Notes: generated from the sequence alone by a model not told the origin. A DNA stretch of 8,445 bases from Treponema sp. (GCA_017613485.1 JAGADS010000161.1:1-8445), one strand, 5' to 3'. Positions 1-6,986 are shown, numbered from the stretch's first letter. Made by a program: numbers and translations.

Positions 1-2359
1 TTTCGCTTACTGCACGGCCAAAGAATTCCTGGAAACTCAGGCGGCATGAATCTGCCTTTCCACCCATGGCGACAATTTTTGCAAGAGAAGAAAGAACTGC
101 AACCTGAGCACCATGCCACGGACTCCACTGTGCCACACGGGGATCATATCCGTAAGTCATAAGGCTTACAGTAGATGTTTCACGCGGAGAAAGAACAGGA
201 ATACGTGCCGCCATGCCAGCTTCCGGGGTACACTGGAATTTTCCACCATAGGGCATAAGAACGGATGATGCACCGATGGAACCGTCAAAGCGCTCACCCA
301 GACCTCTCTGAGAGCAACATGCAAGATCCTTCATGTTCTCTATCCATGCCTTGTGGACTGTGCTTGAATCAGGTTCATTGCCCAGTAATTTTTCAACTGA
401 CTCAAGAGGACGTACAAGAGGAGATTTCTCCGGGACCTCTGGAGACTCAATTTCTGCAACTGCCTCGTGTGGAGCTCCTGCTGTATCGATAAAGCTCCTG
501 TCAATGTCAACAATCACTTTACCGCGCCACTTCATGACCATGCGGTTTGTATCGGTAACGGTTGCAACAACAACGGCGTTAAGGTTCTCTGCATTTGCGG
601 CGGCGATGAATTTATCTACGTTTTCTTTTCTTACGACAACAGCCATTCTTTCCTGGCTTTCGGAAATGGCAAGCTCGGTTCCGTCAAGGCCCTCGTATTT
701 TTTTGGAACTGCATCAAGGTTGATGTCCAGTCCCGGGGCAAGCTCTCCAACTGCAACACTGACACCACCGGCACCAAAGTCATTGCACCGGCGGATCATA
801 AGACACACATCCTTGTTGCGGAAAAGCCTCTGTATTTTTCTTTCCTCAACCGCATTTCCCTTTTGAACTTCTGCGGCGGCTGTGGTAACTGATTTTTCAG
901 TATGGACTTTTGAAGAACCTGTGGCTCCTCCGATACCGTCACGTCCTGTTCCACCACCAAGCAAAATGATTATGTCTCCTGCCTCCGGGGTTTCACGCAA
1001 GACAAGATCAACCGGGGCAGCAGCAATAACTGCACCAAGCTCCATCCTCTTTGCAAGGAATCCAGGATGATATACTTCTGCAACCTGACCTGTGGTAAGG
1101 CCAATCTGGTTTCCATAAGAGCTGAATCCCTGTGCAGCCTCACGGGTAAGCTTCATCTGCGGTAGTTTTCCGGGCAATGTTGCGCTAAGGGGCACTGTCG
1201 GGTCTGCGGCACCTGTAACACGAAGGGCCTGATATACCCAGCTGCGTGCTGAAAGCGGGTCACGGATTGCACCACCGATACAAGTTGCGGCTCCACCAAA
1301 AGGCTCAATTTCTGTCGGGTGGTTGTGCGTCTCGTTCTTGAATTCCAAAAGCCAGCGCTCTGTCTCTTCTTTTCCCTGTGGCAATGGATTCCCATTTGCA
1401 TCGGTTGTGTAATGAACGTCTATGTAAATTGAACAGGCATTGTTTTCCTCGCTGACCTCAAGGTCTTCCAGTTTGCCATGTTTCCTAAGATATTTTGCAC
1501 CGATACATGCCATGTCCATGAGGGTGACTTTTTTATCTGTGCGTCCTGCATACAAATCTGTACGCATTTCGGTGTAGTTCTGCAGTGATGAACGGAAAAG
1601 GTCTGCATAAGGTCCGTCCTGAATCTTTATGTCCTTGAGTATCGTGTTGAATGTGGTGTGGCGGCAATGGTCGCTCCAGTATGTGTCAAGAACGCGTATC
1701 TCTGTGATTGTTGGGTCACGCTTGATTTTGGCAAAATAGTCCTGCATCCACTTGATGTCCGCAAAATCCATTGCAAGGCCAAGCTTTTTCCTGTATGCCT
1801 CAAGATCGTCTGCATTCAGGCTGATGAATCCGTTTACAACCTCTATGTCACCCGGAACATGGGTCTCCATCTTCAGGGTCTCTGGTTTTGAGCTGTCGGT
1901 CTGGCGGCTGTCCACCGGGTTTATAAGATAATGCTGGATTTTCTCTACGTCTGCGCCAGATACCTTTCCCTGGAGCACAACGATTTTTGCACATCGTACA
2001 CGGGGAGGCTCGGTACCGACTTTGGCAATGTTCCTCATTCCCTCACGCAAAAGGGTAAGGCACTGTTCTGCGGAATCCGATCTCTGGTCGTACTGCCCCG
2101 GAAGATATTCCCATATAATCTGGGTGGCTCCGTCTGGAAGCTTGAATTCCTCAAAAGTCACACTGTCACTCTGAGGCTCGGAGAAAATGCGTGTAGCCGC
2201 TGCCTTTGCAACATCATCGTTCACGTTCTCCACATCGTACCTGTTCAGATAACGAACAGAAGTAACACCGTCAATTCCCAAAAAACCGCTGATATCAGCA
2301 TGAATACGGCGGGCCTCGTTGTCAAAGCCGGCCTTTCTTTCTACATAGATACGAATCAT
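1..2359 (-). CDS. purL: Phosphoribosylformylglycinamidine (FGAM) synthase, single-chain PurL, 3' end cut by window edge
   Basis: This enzyme makes FGAM from FGAR, ATP and glutamine in the fourth step of cytoplasmic de novo purine synthesis. The reverse strand reads open from ATG at 2359 to the window edge: 786 codons with no stop or frameshift. Visible in order are an N-terminal PurS-like region (about 1-165), a linker carrying TYWSDHCRH (226-234), the first AIRS-type domain with NETHNHPTEIEPFGG (342-356), a glycine-rich LLGGGTGRDGIGG segment (466-478), NDFGAGG (526-532) and ISESQERMA (565-573), and the start of the second AIRS-type half. The family is usually about 1,240 residues, so the rest of that half and the C-terminal glutamine amidotransferase domain lie outside the window. 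The ATG fits the family N-terminus (MIRIYVERKAGF). No Shine-Dalgarno sequence lies at normal distance; a promoter abuts the start. The family assignment is firm. The subtype (long single chain, as in clostridia and treponemes) is from recognition. Confidence 0.96.
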   Translation of the reverse strand, partial: MIRIYVERKAGFDNEARRIHADISGFLGIDGVTSVRYLNRYDVENVNDDVAKAAATRIFSEPQSDSVTFEEFKLPDGATQIIWEYLPGQYDQRSDSAEQCLTLLREGMRNIAKVGTEPPRVRCAKIVVLQGKVSGADVEKIQHYLINPVDSRQTDSSKPETLKMETHVPGDIEVVNGFISLNADDLEAYRKKLGLAMDFADIKWMQDYFAKIKRDPTITEIRVLDTYWSDHCRHTTFNTILKDIKIQDGPYADLFRSSLQNYTEMRTDLYAGRTDKKVTLMDMACIGAKYLRKHGKLEDLEVSEENNACSIYIDVHYTTDANGNPLPQGKEETERWLLEFKNETHNHPTEIEPFGGAATCIGGAIRDPLSARSWVYQALRVTGAADPTVPLSATLPGKLPQMKLTREAAQGFSSYGNQIGLTTGQVAEVYHPGFLAKRMELGAVIAAAPVDLVLRETPEAGDIIILLGGGTGRDGIGGATGSSKVHTEKSVTTAAAEVQKGNAVEERKIQRLFRNKDVCLMIRRCNDFGAGGVSVAVGELAPGLDINLDAVPKKYEGLDGTELAISESQERMAVVVRKENVDKFIAAANAENLNAVVVATVTDTNRMVMKWRGKVIVDIDRSFIDTAGAPHEAVAEIESPEVPEKSPLVRPLESVEKLLGNEPDSSTVHKAWIENMKDLACCSQRGLGERFDGSIGASSVLMPYGGKFQCTPEAGMAARIPVLSPRETSTVSLMTYGYDPRVAQWSPWHGAQVAVLSSLAKIVAMGGKADSCRLSFQEFFGRAVSE

Positions 2360-2365
2360 GGGTAA

Positions 2366-2394
2366 ATTATAGAAGAAAACCACCTTTTATTCAA
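2366..2394 (-). promoter_or_regulatory. purL promoter, predicted to give a leaderless mRNA
   Basis: On the reverse strand TTGAAT (2394-2389) and a perfect TATAAT (2371-2366) are separated by exactly 17 bp. Six bases (TTACCC) follow the -10, so the expected +1 is 2359, the A of the purL ATG. The only purine-rich ribosome-binding candidate, AAGGTGG around 2386-2380, lies about 20 bases upstream of the ATG, too far for normal use, and would fall inside the promoter spacer. This also leaves no room for a purine riboswitch leader. Confidence 0.68.
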
Positions 2395-2470
2395 TGAGAA
2401 ACATGAACACCATGAAAACTTGTGAAAGAAACCTTCAGATTAAAAAACATGGATTCATCATAAAAAAAAG

Positions 2471-2499
2471 TTTAAATTTTGGGATTTGTATGATACAAT
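2471..2499 (+). promoter_or_regulatory. Promoter of the GGDEF/EAL gene with extended -10
   Basis: TTTAAA (2471-2476, 4 of 6 matches to the -35 consensus) is followed after 17 bp by TACAAT (2494-2499). TG at 2491-2492 is one base before the hexamer, giving an extended -10 (TGATACAAT). The predicted start is near 2506, leaving an 18-base leader that contains the ribosome-binding site. The match is good, but the region is AT-rich. Confidence 0.6.
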
Positions 2500-2512
2500 A
2501 TAAAGAAGTATC

Positions 2513-2518
2513 AAGGAG
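2513..2518 (+). promoter_or_regulatory. Ribosome-binding site of the GGDEF/EAL gene
   Basis: AAGGAG lies 5 bases before the ATG at 2524 and fixes that start codon. It contrasts with the divergent purL start, which has no such site. Confidence 0.85.
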
Positions 2519-2523
2519 TTCCC

Positions 2524-4266
2524 ATGAGTACAGAACAAAATGCATACCAAAAGAAACCTGAACCCCATAAGAAGTCTTCAAAATCCATTATAGGACCGAG
2601 AACTACACCTGTATACGTATATTTCATCTTGCTTTTAATTTATATTACTGCATCTATTTTCGTAACAAATATCAGCCGCTCTCAGGAAATGATTTTAATT
2701 GGCGGAACCCGCGTTGCAATAAATTCATTTACAGGAGTGTTGTCTTCCCTCTCCAATATCTGCATATTGCTGATGGTATTTTTCTTTGGGAAAGTTGGTT
2801 TTATATCTTCCCTTGTCCTTCTTACACTTCAAGTTCCACCCATCGTTATAAATATATTCAAACACCATAGTCAGGCTGCAATACCTGGAGTCTTTAACGG
2901 TATTTTTACTTTAGTTGCCATAATAATTATTTACTGGACAAACAAAAAGACAAAAACATATCAGAAAAAGCTCATGGATCAGACATTAACCGATTCATTG
3001 ACAGGACTACCCAGCCGATTTGCCTGTACCGAAAAGATGAACAGCTATATTAAGAAGGACTATCGCTTTGTGGTTGTTTCAATCGACCTGAACAATTTCA
3101 AGGCCATAAACGATACAATGGGACATGCAACAGGTGATAAGGTCATTGCCGAGATAGCCTCAAGGCTTAAAACACTGTCTGAAACAAGTCCTGTCGGTAA
3201 AAGTGATTTTCTTGCAAGTCTTGGAGGAGATGTATTCTGTCTTTTAATCCGTGATTATGATACTGATGAGGATATAATTGATACTATCACCCTTTATGAT
3301 TCCGAGATCAGGCGAAAAATCACAATTGATGACTACGATTATTTTATGACCGCTAATTACGGTTATGCTGAATATCTTTTGGACGGTGACACTCCGGGAC
3401 TCTTATACTCATGTGCAGATGCCGCACTTCACGAAATCAAGCGTTCAAGAGGCGAAAACAATATCCTGCGATTCAGCAACGAGCTTTTAAAGACTGCAAA
3501 ATTCCTTGACATGGAAAGAAAAATCCGGGTTGCACTTCACGAGGATGCCTTTTTCTTCTATCTCCAGCCACAGTATGATATGTCACATAAACTCCGTGGA
3601 TTTGAGGCACTGGCCCGACTCAAGGATGAAAACGGTGACATCATCAGTCCAAATGATTTTATACCGGTTGCAGAGGAAGTGGGGCTTATTGACCGAGTTG
3701 ACATTCAGGTATTCAATAAAGCGGCATATTTCCTGGGTAATTACATAAAAGAAACTGGTCTGGATCTTGTCCTGAGTGTAAATGTTTCCGTAAAGCACCT
3801 GATGAAAAACAATTTTATCGAAGACATTCAGTCGGTCATCAGACAGAGCGGATTGCCTGCAAAAAACATCGAGCTTGAAATCACCGAGTCCATCATGATT
3901 GAATCTGCCGAGAAAGCCATGCAGTGCATCAACAGAATCAAGAGCCTGGGAATAACGGTTGCCATTGACGACTTTGGAACTGGATATTCTTCGTTGAGCT
4001 ATCTGAATAAAATCCCGGTCAATATCCTGAAAATCGACAAGGCATTCATCGACCCGCTGACTTTGAATGAATCCTCAAAGAAATATGTCGAGGCAATTAT
4101 CTCTATAGCTCACATCCTGAATTTCAAAGTTATATCCGAAGGTGTTGAAACCCAAGAGCAGCTGGACATATTGAAGTCCATAGGCTGTGACTATATTCAG
4201 GGATTCATCTGGGGTAAGACTCTGCCTCCAGAACAGGTCATTGAGCAAATAAGTGTTGTGCAATAA
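2524..4266 (+). CDS. Membrane-anchored GGDEF-EAL protein, probable c-di-GMP phosphodiesterase with degenerate GGDEF
   Basis: This 580-residue protein probably hydrolyses cyclic di-GMP to pGpG at the inner membrane. A lysine-rich cytoplasmic N-terminus is followed by four hydrophobic segments (about 29-49, 72-89, 92-112 and 118-138), an uncatalogued sensor-like region. A short linker leads to a GGDEF domain (about 150-315) that retains DSLTGLPSR (157-165) and DLNNFKAIND (188-197). Its signature is SLGGDVF (232-238): the usual Arg before it is Ser, the fourth signature residue is Val instead of Glu, and the RxxD inhibitory site lacks its Arg. Cyclase activity is therefore doubtful, and the domain may instead bind GTP and regulate. 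The EAL domain (about 330-570) looks complete: EALAR (361-365), N420, ITES (453-456), DDFGTGYSSL (482-491), K503, EGVE (539-542) and QG (559-560). The gene is monocistronic, with its own promoter and ribosome-binding site, and converges on the glycosidase gene. The signal sensed is unknown. Confidence 0.93.
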   Translation: MSTEQNAYQKKPEPHKKSSKSIIGPRTTPVYVYFILLLIYITASIFVTNISRSQEMILIGGTRVAINSFTGVLSSLSNICILLMVFFFGKVGFISSLVLLTLQVPPIVINIFKHHSQAAIPGVFNGIFTLVAIIIIYWTNKKTKTYQKKLMDQTLTDSLTGLPSRFACTEKMNSYIKKDYRFVVVSIDLNNFKAINDTMGHATGDKVIAEIASRLKTLSETSPVGKSDFLASLGGDVFCLLIRDYDTDEDIIDTITLYDSEIRRKITIDDYDYFMTANYGYAEYLLDGDTPGLLYSCADAALHEIKRSRGENNILRFSNELLKTAKFLDMERKIRVALHEDAFFFYLQPQYDMSHKLRGFEALARLKDENGDIISPNDFIPVAEEVGLIDRVDIQVFNKAAYFLGNYIKETGLDLVLSVNVSVKHLMKNNFIEDIQSVIRQSGLPAKNIELEITESIMIESAEKAMQCINRIKSLGITVAIDDFGTGYSSLSYLNKIPVNILKIDKAFIDPLTLNESSKKYVEAIISIAHILNFKVISEGVETQEQLDILKSIGCDYIQGFIWGKTLPPEQVIEQISVVQ

Positions 4267-4274
4267 GTTAGAAG

Positions 4275-4297
4275 ATTGCCGGATCGAGTCCGGCAAT
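4275..4297. terminator. Perfect 9-bp inverted repeat between convergent genes; possible bidirectional terminator or REP-like palindrome
   Basis: ATTGCCGGA (4275-4283) pairs perfectly with TCCGGCAAT (4289-4297) across a 5-base loop, starting 8 bases after the TAA of the GGDEF/EAL gene and ending 34 bases from the stop of the convergent glycosidase gene. Position and strength suit a terminator serving both strands, but no U-tract follows in either direction. It may instead stabilise mRNA 3' ends or be one copy of a dispersed palindromic repeat. No second copy is visible in this window. Confidence 0.6.
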
Positions 4298-4331
4298 GAC
4301 ATTTAATGCTTATTAGTGTTTCCCAAGTACC

Positions 4332-6170
4332 CTATTTCCTAAGAAAAAATACTTTGCCCCGGAAATCTCCGTCCAATTCGCTTCCAAAGGATTCAGTTAT
4401 CTTATATCCCGAAAGGATTTCCTGAACAGGCGGATTGGCTCCATCCTCGAAAGTGTGGACAATCAGCAATGCCTCTTCCTTATATTCACGCAGGACAATC
4501 TGATAGCCCTTGGGTTCAAGATAATTCTCTACATTCGTCTGAATCAGCTTTGTATATCCATTCTTGATGATGTGCGACACTTTTCCGTAAAGCTTTATCG
4601 CTTCAAGAGCCGCATTCCAGCTTTCATCAGACAAATCAAAAATCTCGCCCGAAAGACAAAGCCTTCCCAAAAAGCCAGATGTCAGCACAAAGTTGATTCT
4701 ATTGATATCCGCATCGGCCCTAAGTACTGCCCAAATCTGACTCTGCTCGGGACGAATCAGCCTGTGGAGGTTTGCCGCAACAAGTGGAATATCCTTTGCC
4801 TCATGTGCATCAGAAAAACTTGCCTGACTTACAAGCTCCATCATGGAAGGCTCTAGCCTGTGACCACCGCTGGCACAGTTTTCAATTACAAGCTCTGGAA
4901 TCTCCTCTGCAATATGCCTGAAATAATCCTGACTCTTGCACACACATTGACGTAATCCTTCTCCCGGGCTTTCTGCACCGTCCACACCCTGCCCTATTGT
5001 CTCGTTGTAATCAACCTTTAAATATCCAATGCCGCAGTCCTTAATCTGCTGAATGACTTTTTGCTCAAGATAATCCCATACCCATTTTTGACGCATATCC
5101 CAGAAACGCCGTGTTCCAACCGTAACAGGAAATCCATCTCGACTCAGTAAATATTCAGTTTTGTTGAATACAGAGGAAACAGGTCCTACATTTTCAAGCT
5201 CATACCATATTCCTGGAATAAAACCGTGAGAGCGTATCATGTCTGCCGCAGATTTTAATCCCTGAGGAAAAAGCTTTTTGCTTGGAATCCAGTCACCTGC
5301 CGCATCAAACCAGTTCCCCACATCATCAGGCTTGTACCATCCGCAGTCTATTACAAGATACCGTACTCCGCTGCCCTCAAGTTTTTCTGCTGTTTTTGTA
5401 AGGTTTTCTATTGAAGGATTTCCCCATGTCGTGCAATATTCATTAAAGATAACCGGTAAATCCTCGTCGACTTTTGCAATACGCGGATTCTGAGCCTTTA
5501 CAAGTGCATCACAGACTTCCTCAAGAGAACTGCCCTCTGCTATGACTGCCTTGGGTGTCTCAAATTCTGAGCCTGCTGCGATTTTCTTTGTCCAGTTACC
5601 GAAATCCCTGTCTGCAATTCCGCCATGAACAGAAATCTCATCTGAATTCCTGAATATCTCTATCTGCCAGCTTGATGCACAATACAGCTGAATCCCCAGG
5701 AACTTCCCGTTCTTTGAATCCTCCAGAACAAGAAACGGAAACCACTTGCGCACCGGCATTGATCCCAGCTGCCCGAATTTTTCCACACGGAAACCGTGAT
5801 TTGCCCAGGATTTTTCCATATTCAAATCAGTAAGCTTTTGAACTAAAAGTTTTCCTTCCGCACTCCAGAACGATGTTGCCCTGTAAATGACATCCGCATT
5901 TAATCCACTGAGTGCAAAACTAGAAAGAAGCTCTACATAAACATCCTTGCCGCTGTTATTCCTGATTAAAGACCTGCATTCTGTTGTCTTTCCGTTGTCT
6001 TTATGAATTGCATGAACCTGAATACCGTTGTTCTCAAATACAGTCTCTGTTTCATTCTCCGAGACTTTTTTCATGTTCCGCACGGATTCACTTTGCGAGA
6101 GAGTCAGACCATTCCCATAACCGTTATTGTAACCGTCGCCACGAAGACGCCATTCAACATAATAATTCAT
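4332..6170 (-). CDS. Glycoside hydrolase family 36, alpha-galactosidase-like
   Basis: This 612-residue protein has no signal peptide, so it probably acts in the cytoplasm on imported oligosaccharides, releasing alpha-linked galactose in the family's usual retaining reaction. An N-terminal beta-rich domain (about 1-235) precedes a TIM barrel (about 238-510) and a C-terminal beta domain. Barrel motifs are LVIDCGW (272-278), GIWYELE (320-326), LKVDYN (384-389, D387 the likely nucleophile), ENCASGGHR (430-438) and FSDAHE (452-457, D454 the likely acid/base). GH36 enzymes usually have KWDxN and SDNTD-like motifs; these substitutions place it in a divergent subgroup, so substrate specificity is uncertain. 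The length lies between compact thermophilic GH36 enzymes and the roughly 720-residue type. An in-frame TGA 18 bases upstream rules out a longer form. No close ribosome-binding site precedes the ATG; GAGG lies 13 bases away. The gene follows the YczE-like gene by 30 bp and may be cotranscribed. No sugar transporter or regulator is in the window. Confidence 0.88.
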   Translation of the reverse strand: MNYYVEWRLRGDGYNNGYGNGLTLSQSESVRNMKKVSENETETVFENNGIQVHAIHKDNGKTTECRSLIRNNSGKDVYVELLSSFALSGLNADVIYRATSFWSAEGKLLVQKLTDLNMEKSWANHGFRVEKFGQLGSMPVRKWFPFLVLEDSKNGKFLGIQLYCASSWQIEIFRNSDEISVHGGIADRDFGNWTKKIAAGSEFETPKAVIAEGSSLEEVCDALVKAQNPRIAKVDEDLPVIFNEYCTTWGNPSIENLTKTAEKLEGSGVRYLVIDCGWYKPDDVGNWFDAAGDWIPSKKLFPQGLKSAADMIRSHGFIPGIWYELENVGPVSSVFNKTEYLLSRDGFPVTVGTRRFWDMRQKWVWDYLEQKVIQQIKDCGIGYLKVDYNETIGQGVDGAESPGEGLRQCVCKSQDYFRHIAEEIPELVIENCASGGHRLEPSMMELVSQASFSDAHEAKDIPLVAANLHRLIRPEQSQIWAVLRADADINRINFVLTSGFLGRLCLSGEIFDLSDESWNAALEAIKLYGKVSHIIKNGYTKLIQTNVENYLEPKGYQIVLREYKEEALLIVHTFEDGANPPVQEILSGYKITESFGSELDGDFRGKVFFLRK

Positions 6171-6177
6171 AGTATCT

Positions 6178-6206
6178 ATTGTACCTCAGATTTTCTGATT
6201 TTACAA
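6178..6206 (-). promoter_or_regulatory. Candidate internal promoter of the glycosidase gene, nearly leaderless
   Basis: On the reverse strand TTGTAA (6206-6201, overlapping the stop codon of the upstream gene) and TACAAT (6183-6178) are 17 bp apart. The expected +1 is 6171, one base before the ATG. Each hexamer deviates from consensus (4/6 and 5/6), so this is less certain than the purL promoter. Readthrough from the upstream gene is the alternative. Confidence 0.42.
6186..6198. repeat. Short palindrome inside the glycosidase promoter spacer
   Basis: TCAGA and TCTGA flank a 3-base centre, and the whole element falls inside the 17-bp spacer of the candidate promoter. It could be a small operator half-site pair or a weak RNA hairpin in the intergenic mRNA. 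With 5-bp arms it could also be chance. Confidence 0.3.
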
Positions 6207-6863
6207 AATCTTTTTTAGCGGTTTTCCGACTAGGCTTATTACAGGTCCCAGCAAAAGCGACATTATGATTGAACCCACCGCTGACCCCTGCACACCAAGA
6301 GGATTCAACATTCCTGCAATTACTCCAATCAAAACTGCTGCAAGATCAAACAAAATCCTTATGACAAAAAACGGAATCTTAGGAATCCATCCGCTGATAA
6401 TCTGCGGCATTGCATCATAAGGGGCAACACCCATCTGGGCATTTATGTAAATCGATGCAACAATCACAAAGAGTAAAATCGTTATGGCAAATATCACAAT
6501 CCGTATGCCAAGACTGCTTTCCGCGATGAACTGGGCAAACCCGATGTTCCTCCATATCCAGCGGCAAAGGTCAACGACATAACCGATTAAAATCATGTTC
6601 GCCAGTGTTCCAAAGCCTATCATCTGAGCACCGAATATTATCGTAAAAACAAGCATAAGGCCGTAAACCAGGACCTCTGTATTTCCAAGACCCCAGCCCA
6701 ATGCACTGGCAATATTAAGATTCATGAAACTTGCAGGATCAGTTCCCCATCCGATTTCAACCAGAATTGAAACAAACACACCCATCAAAATTACGGCCGG
6801 AAGCATGAATGCCAGACGCTTTCCAAAATTTGGAACGATAAACTGCTTAAAGGAAAATTTCAT
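6201..6863 (-). CDS. YczE/YitT-like six-TM membrane protein of unknown function
   Basis: This 220-residue, very hydrophobic protein has about six membrane helices (near 16-36, 62-79, 82-100, 119-140, 164-186 and 194-212) and a basic C-terminus (KPLKK). Its pattern matches uncharacterised YczE-type proteins (COG2364): GWGTDPASF (38-46), GFGTLANMILIGYVVDL (83-99), then MGVAPYDAM (144-152) and a final glycine/serine-rich helix. The two halves echo each other (GTDP-type motif, then G-rich helix), suggesting an internal duplication as in small transporters. No substrate can be named. The ATG at 6863 is set by AAGGAG six bases upstream, and a good promoter lies just beyond. The glycosidase gene follows after 30 bp on the same strand, so a shared mRNA is plausible, but a role in sugar uptake would be speculation. 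Confidence is high for a membrane protein and moderate for the family. Confidence 0.82.
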   Translation of the reverse strand: MKFSFKQFIVPNFGKRLAFMLPAVILMGVFVSILVEIGWGTDPASFMNLNIASALGWGLGNTEVLVYGLMLVFTIIFGAQMIGFGTLANMILIGYVVDLCRWIWRNIGFAQFIAESSLGIRIVIFAITILLFVIVASIYINAQMGVAPYDAMPQIISGWIPKIPFFVIRILFDLAAVLIGVIAGMLNPLGVQGSAVGSIIMSLLLGPVISLVGKPLKKIL

Positions 6864-6869
6864 TTTTTA

Positions 6870-6875
6870 CTCCTT
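6870..6875 (-). promoter_or_regulatory. Ribosome-binding site of the YczE-like gene
   Basis: Reverse-strand AAGGAG is six bases before the ATG at 6863, confirming this start. Confidence 0.85.
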
Positions 6876-6890
6876 AGGATTTCCATCTCA

Positions 6891-6919
6891 ATAATACAAT
6901 AAATTTAAAAAAGTTGCAA
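6891..6919 (-). promoter_or_regulatory. Promoter of the YczE-like gene and probably the glycosidase gene
   Basis: On the reverse strand TTGCAA (6919-6914) and TATTAT (6896-6891) are 17 bp apart. The predicted start is near 6884, giving a 21-base leader that contains AAGGAG. The -35 hexamer is palindromic and is also the -35 of the divergent promoter. Confidence 0.58.
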
Positions 6920-6942
6920 AACAGATTAAGCTGTGATAAAAT
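6914..6942 (+). promoter_or_regulatory. Divergent promoter of the signal-peptide protein gene, sharing the -35 hexamer
   Basis: TTGCAA (6914-6919) and TAAAAT (6937-6942) are 17 bp apart, with TG at 6934-6935 forming an extended -10. The predicted start is near 6949, giving a leader of about 50 bases before the ATG at 6999. No strong hairpin is visible in that leader. Confidence 0.58.
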
Positions 6943-6986
6943 AAAAAATAACGCTTAAAGTCTGGTCCCCATGGTTTCTATTTTTT

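Noticed and set aside
333..2365. Several plus-strand open frames of 140-180 codons (for example 333-866, 467-892 and 1931-2365)
   Set aside because: They lie antisense to purL, whose reading frame is uninterrupted and carries family motifs throughout. They have low-complexity compositions and lack ribosome-binding sites.
2381..2383. An upstream in-frame GTG start for purL
   Set aside because: It would add only eight residues not typical of the family. It has no spaced ribosome-binding site, and an in-frame TAA lies two codons upstream.
2360..2470. A purine riboswitch or other structured leader upstream of purL
   Set aside because: The predicted start leaves no leader, and I see no conserved stem-loop arrangement in this AT-rich stretch.
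4455..6218. Plus-strand open frames inside and at the edge of the glycosidase gene
   Set aside because: They are antisense shadows of a complete GH36 coding region and show no recognisable domain or ribosome-binding site.
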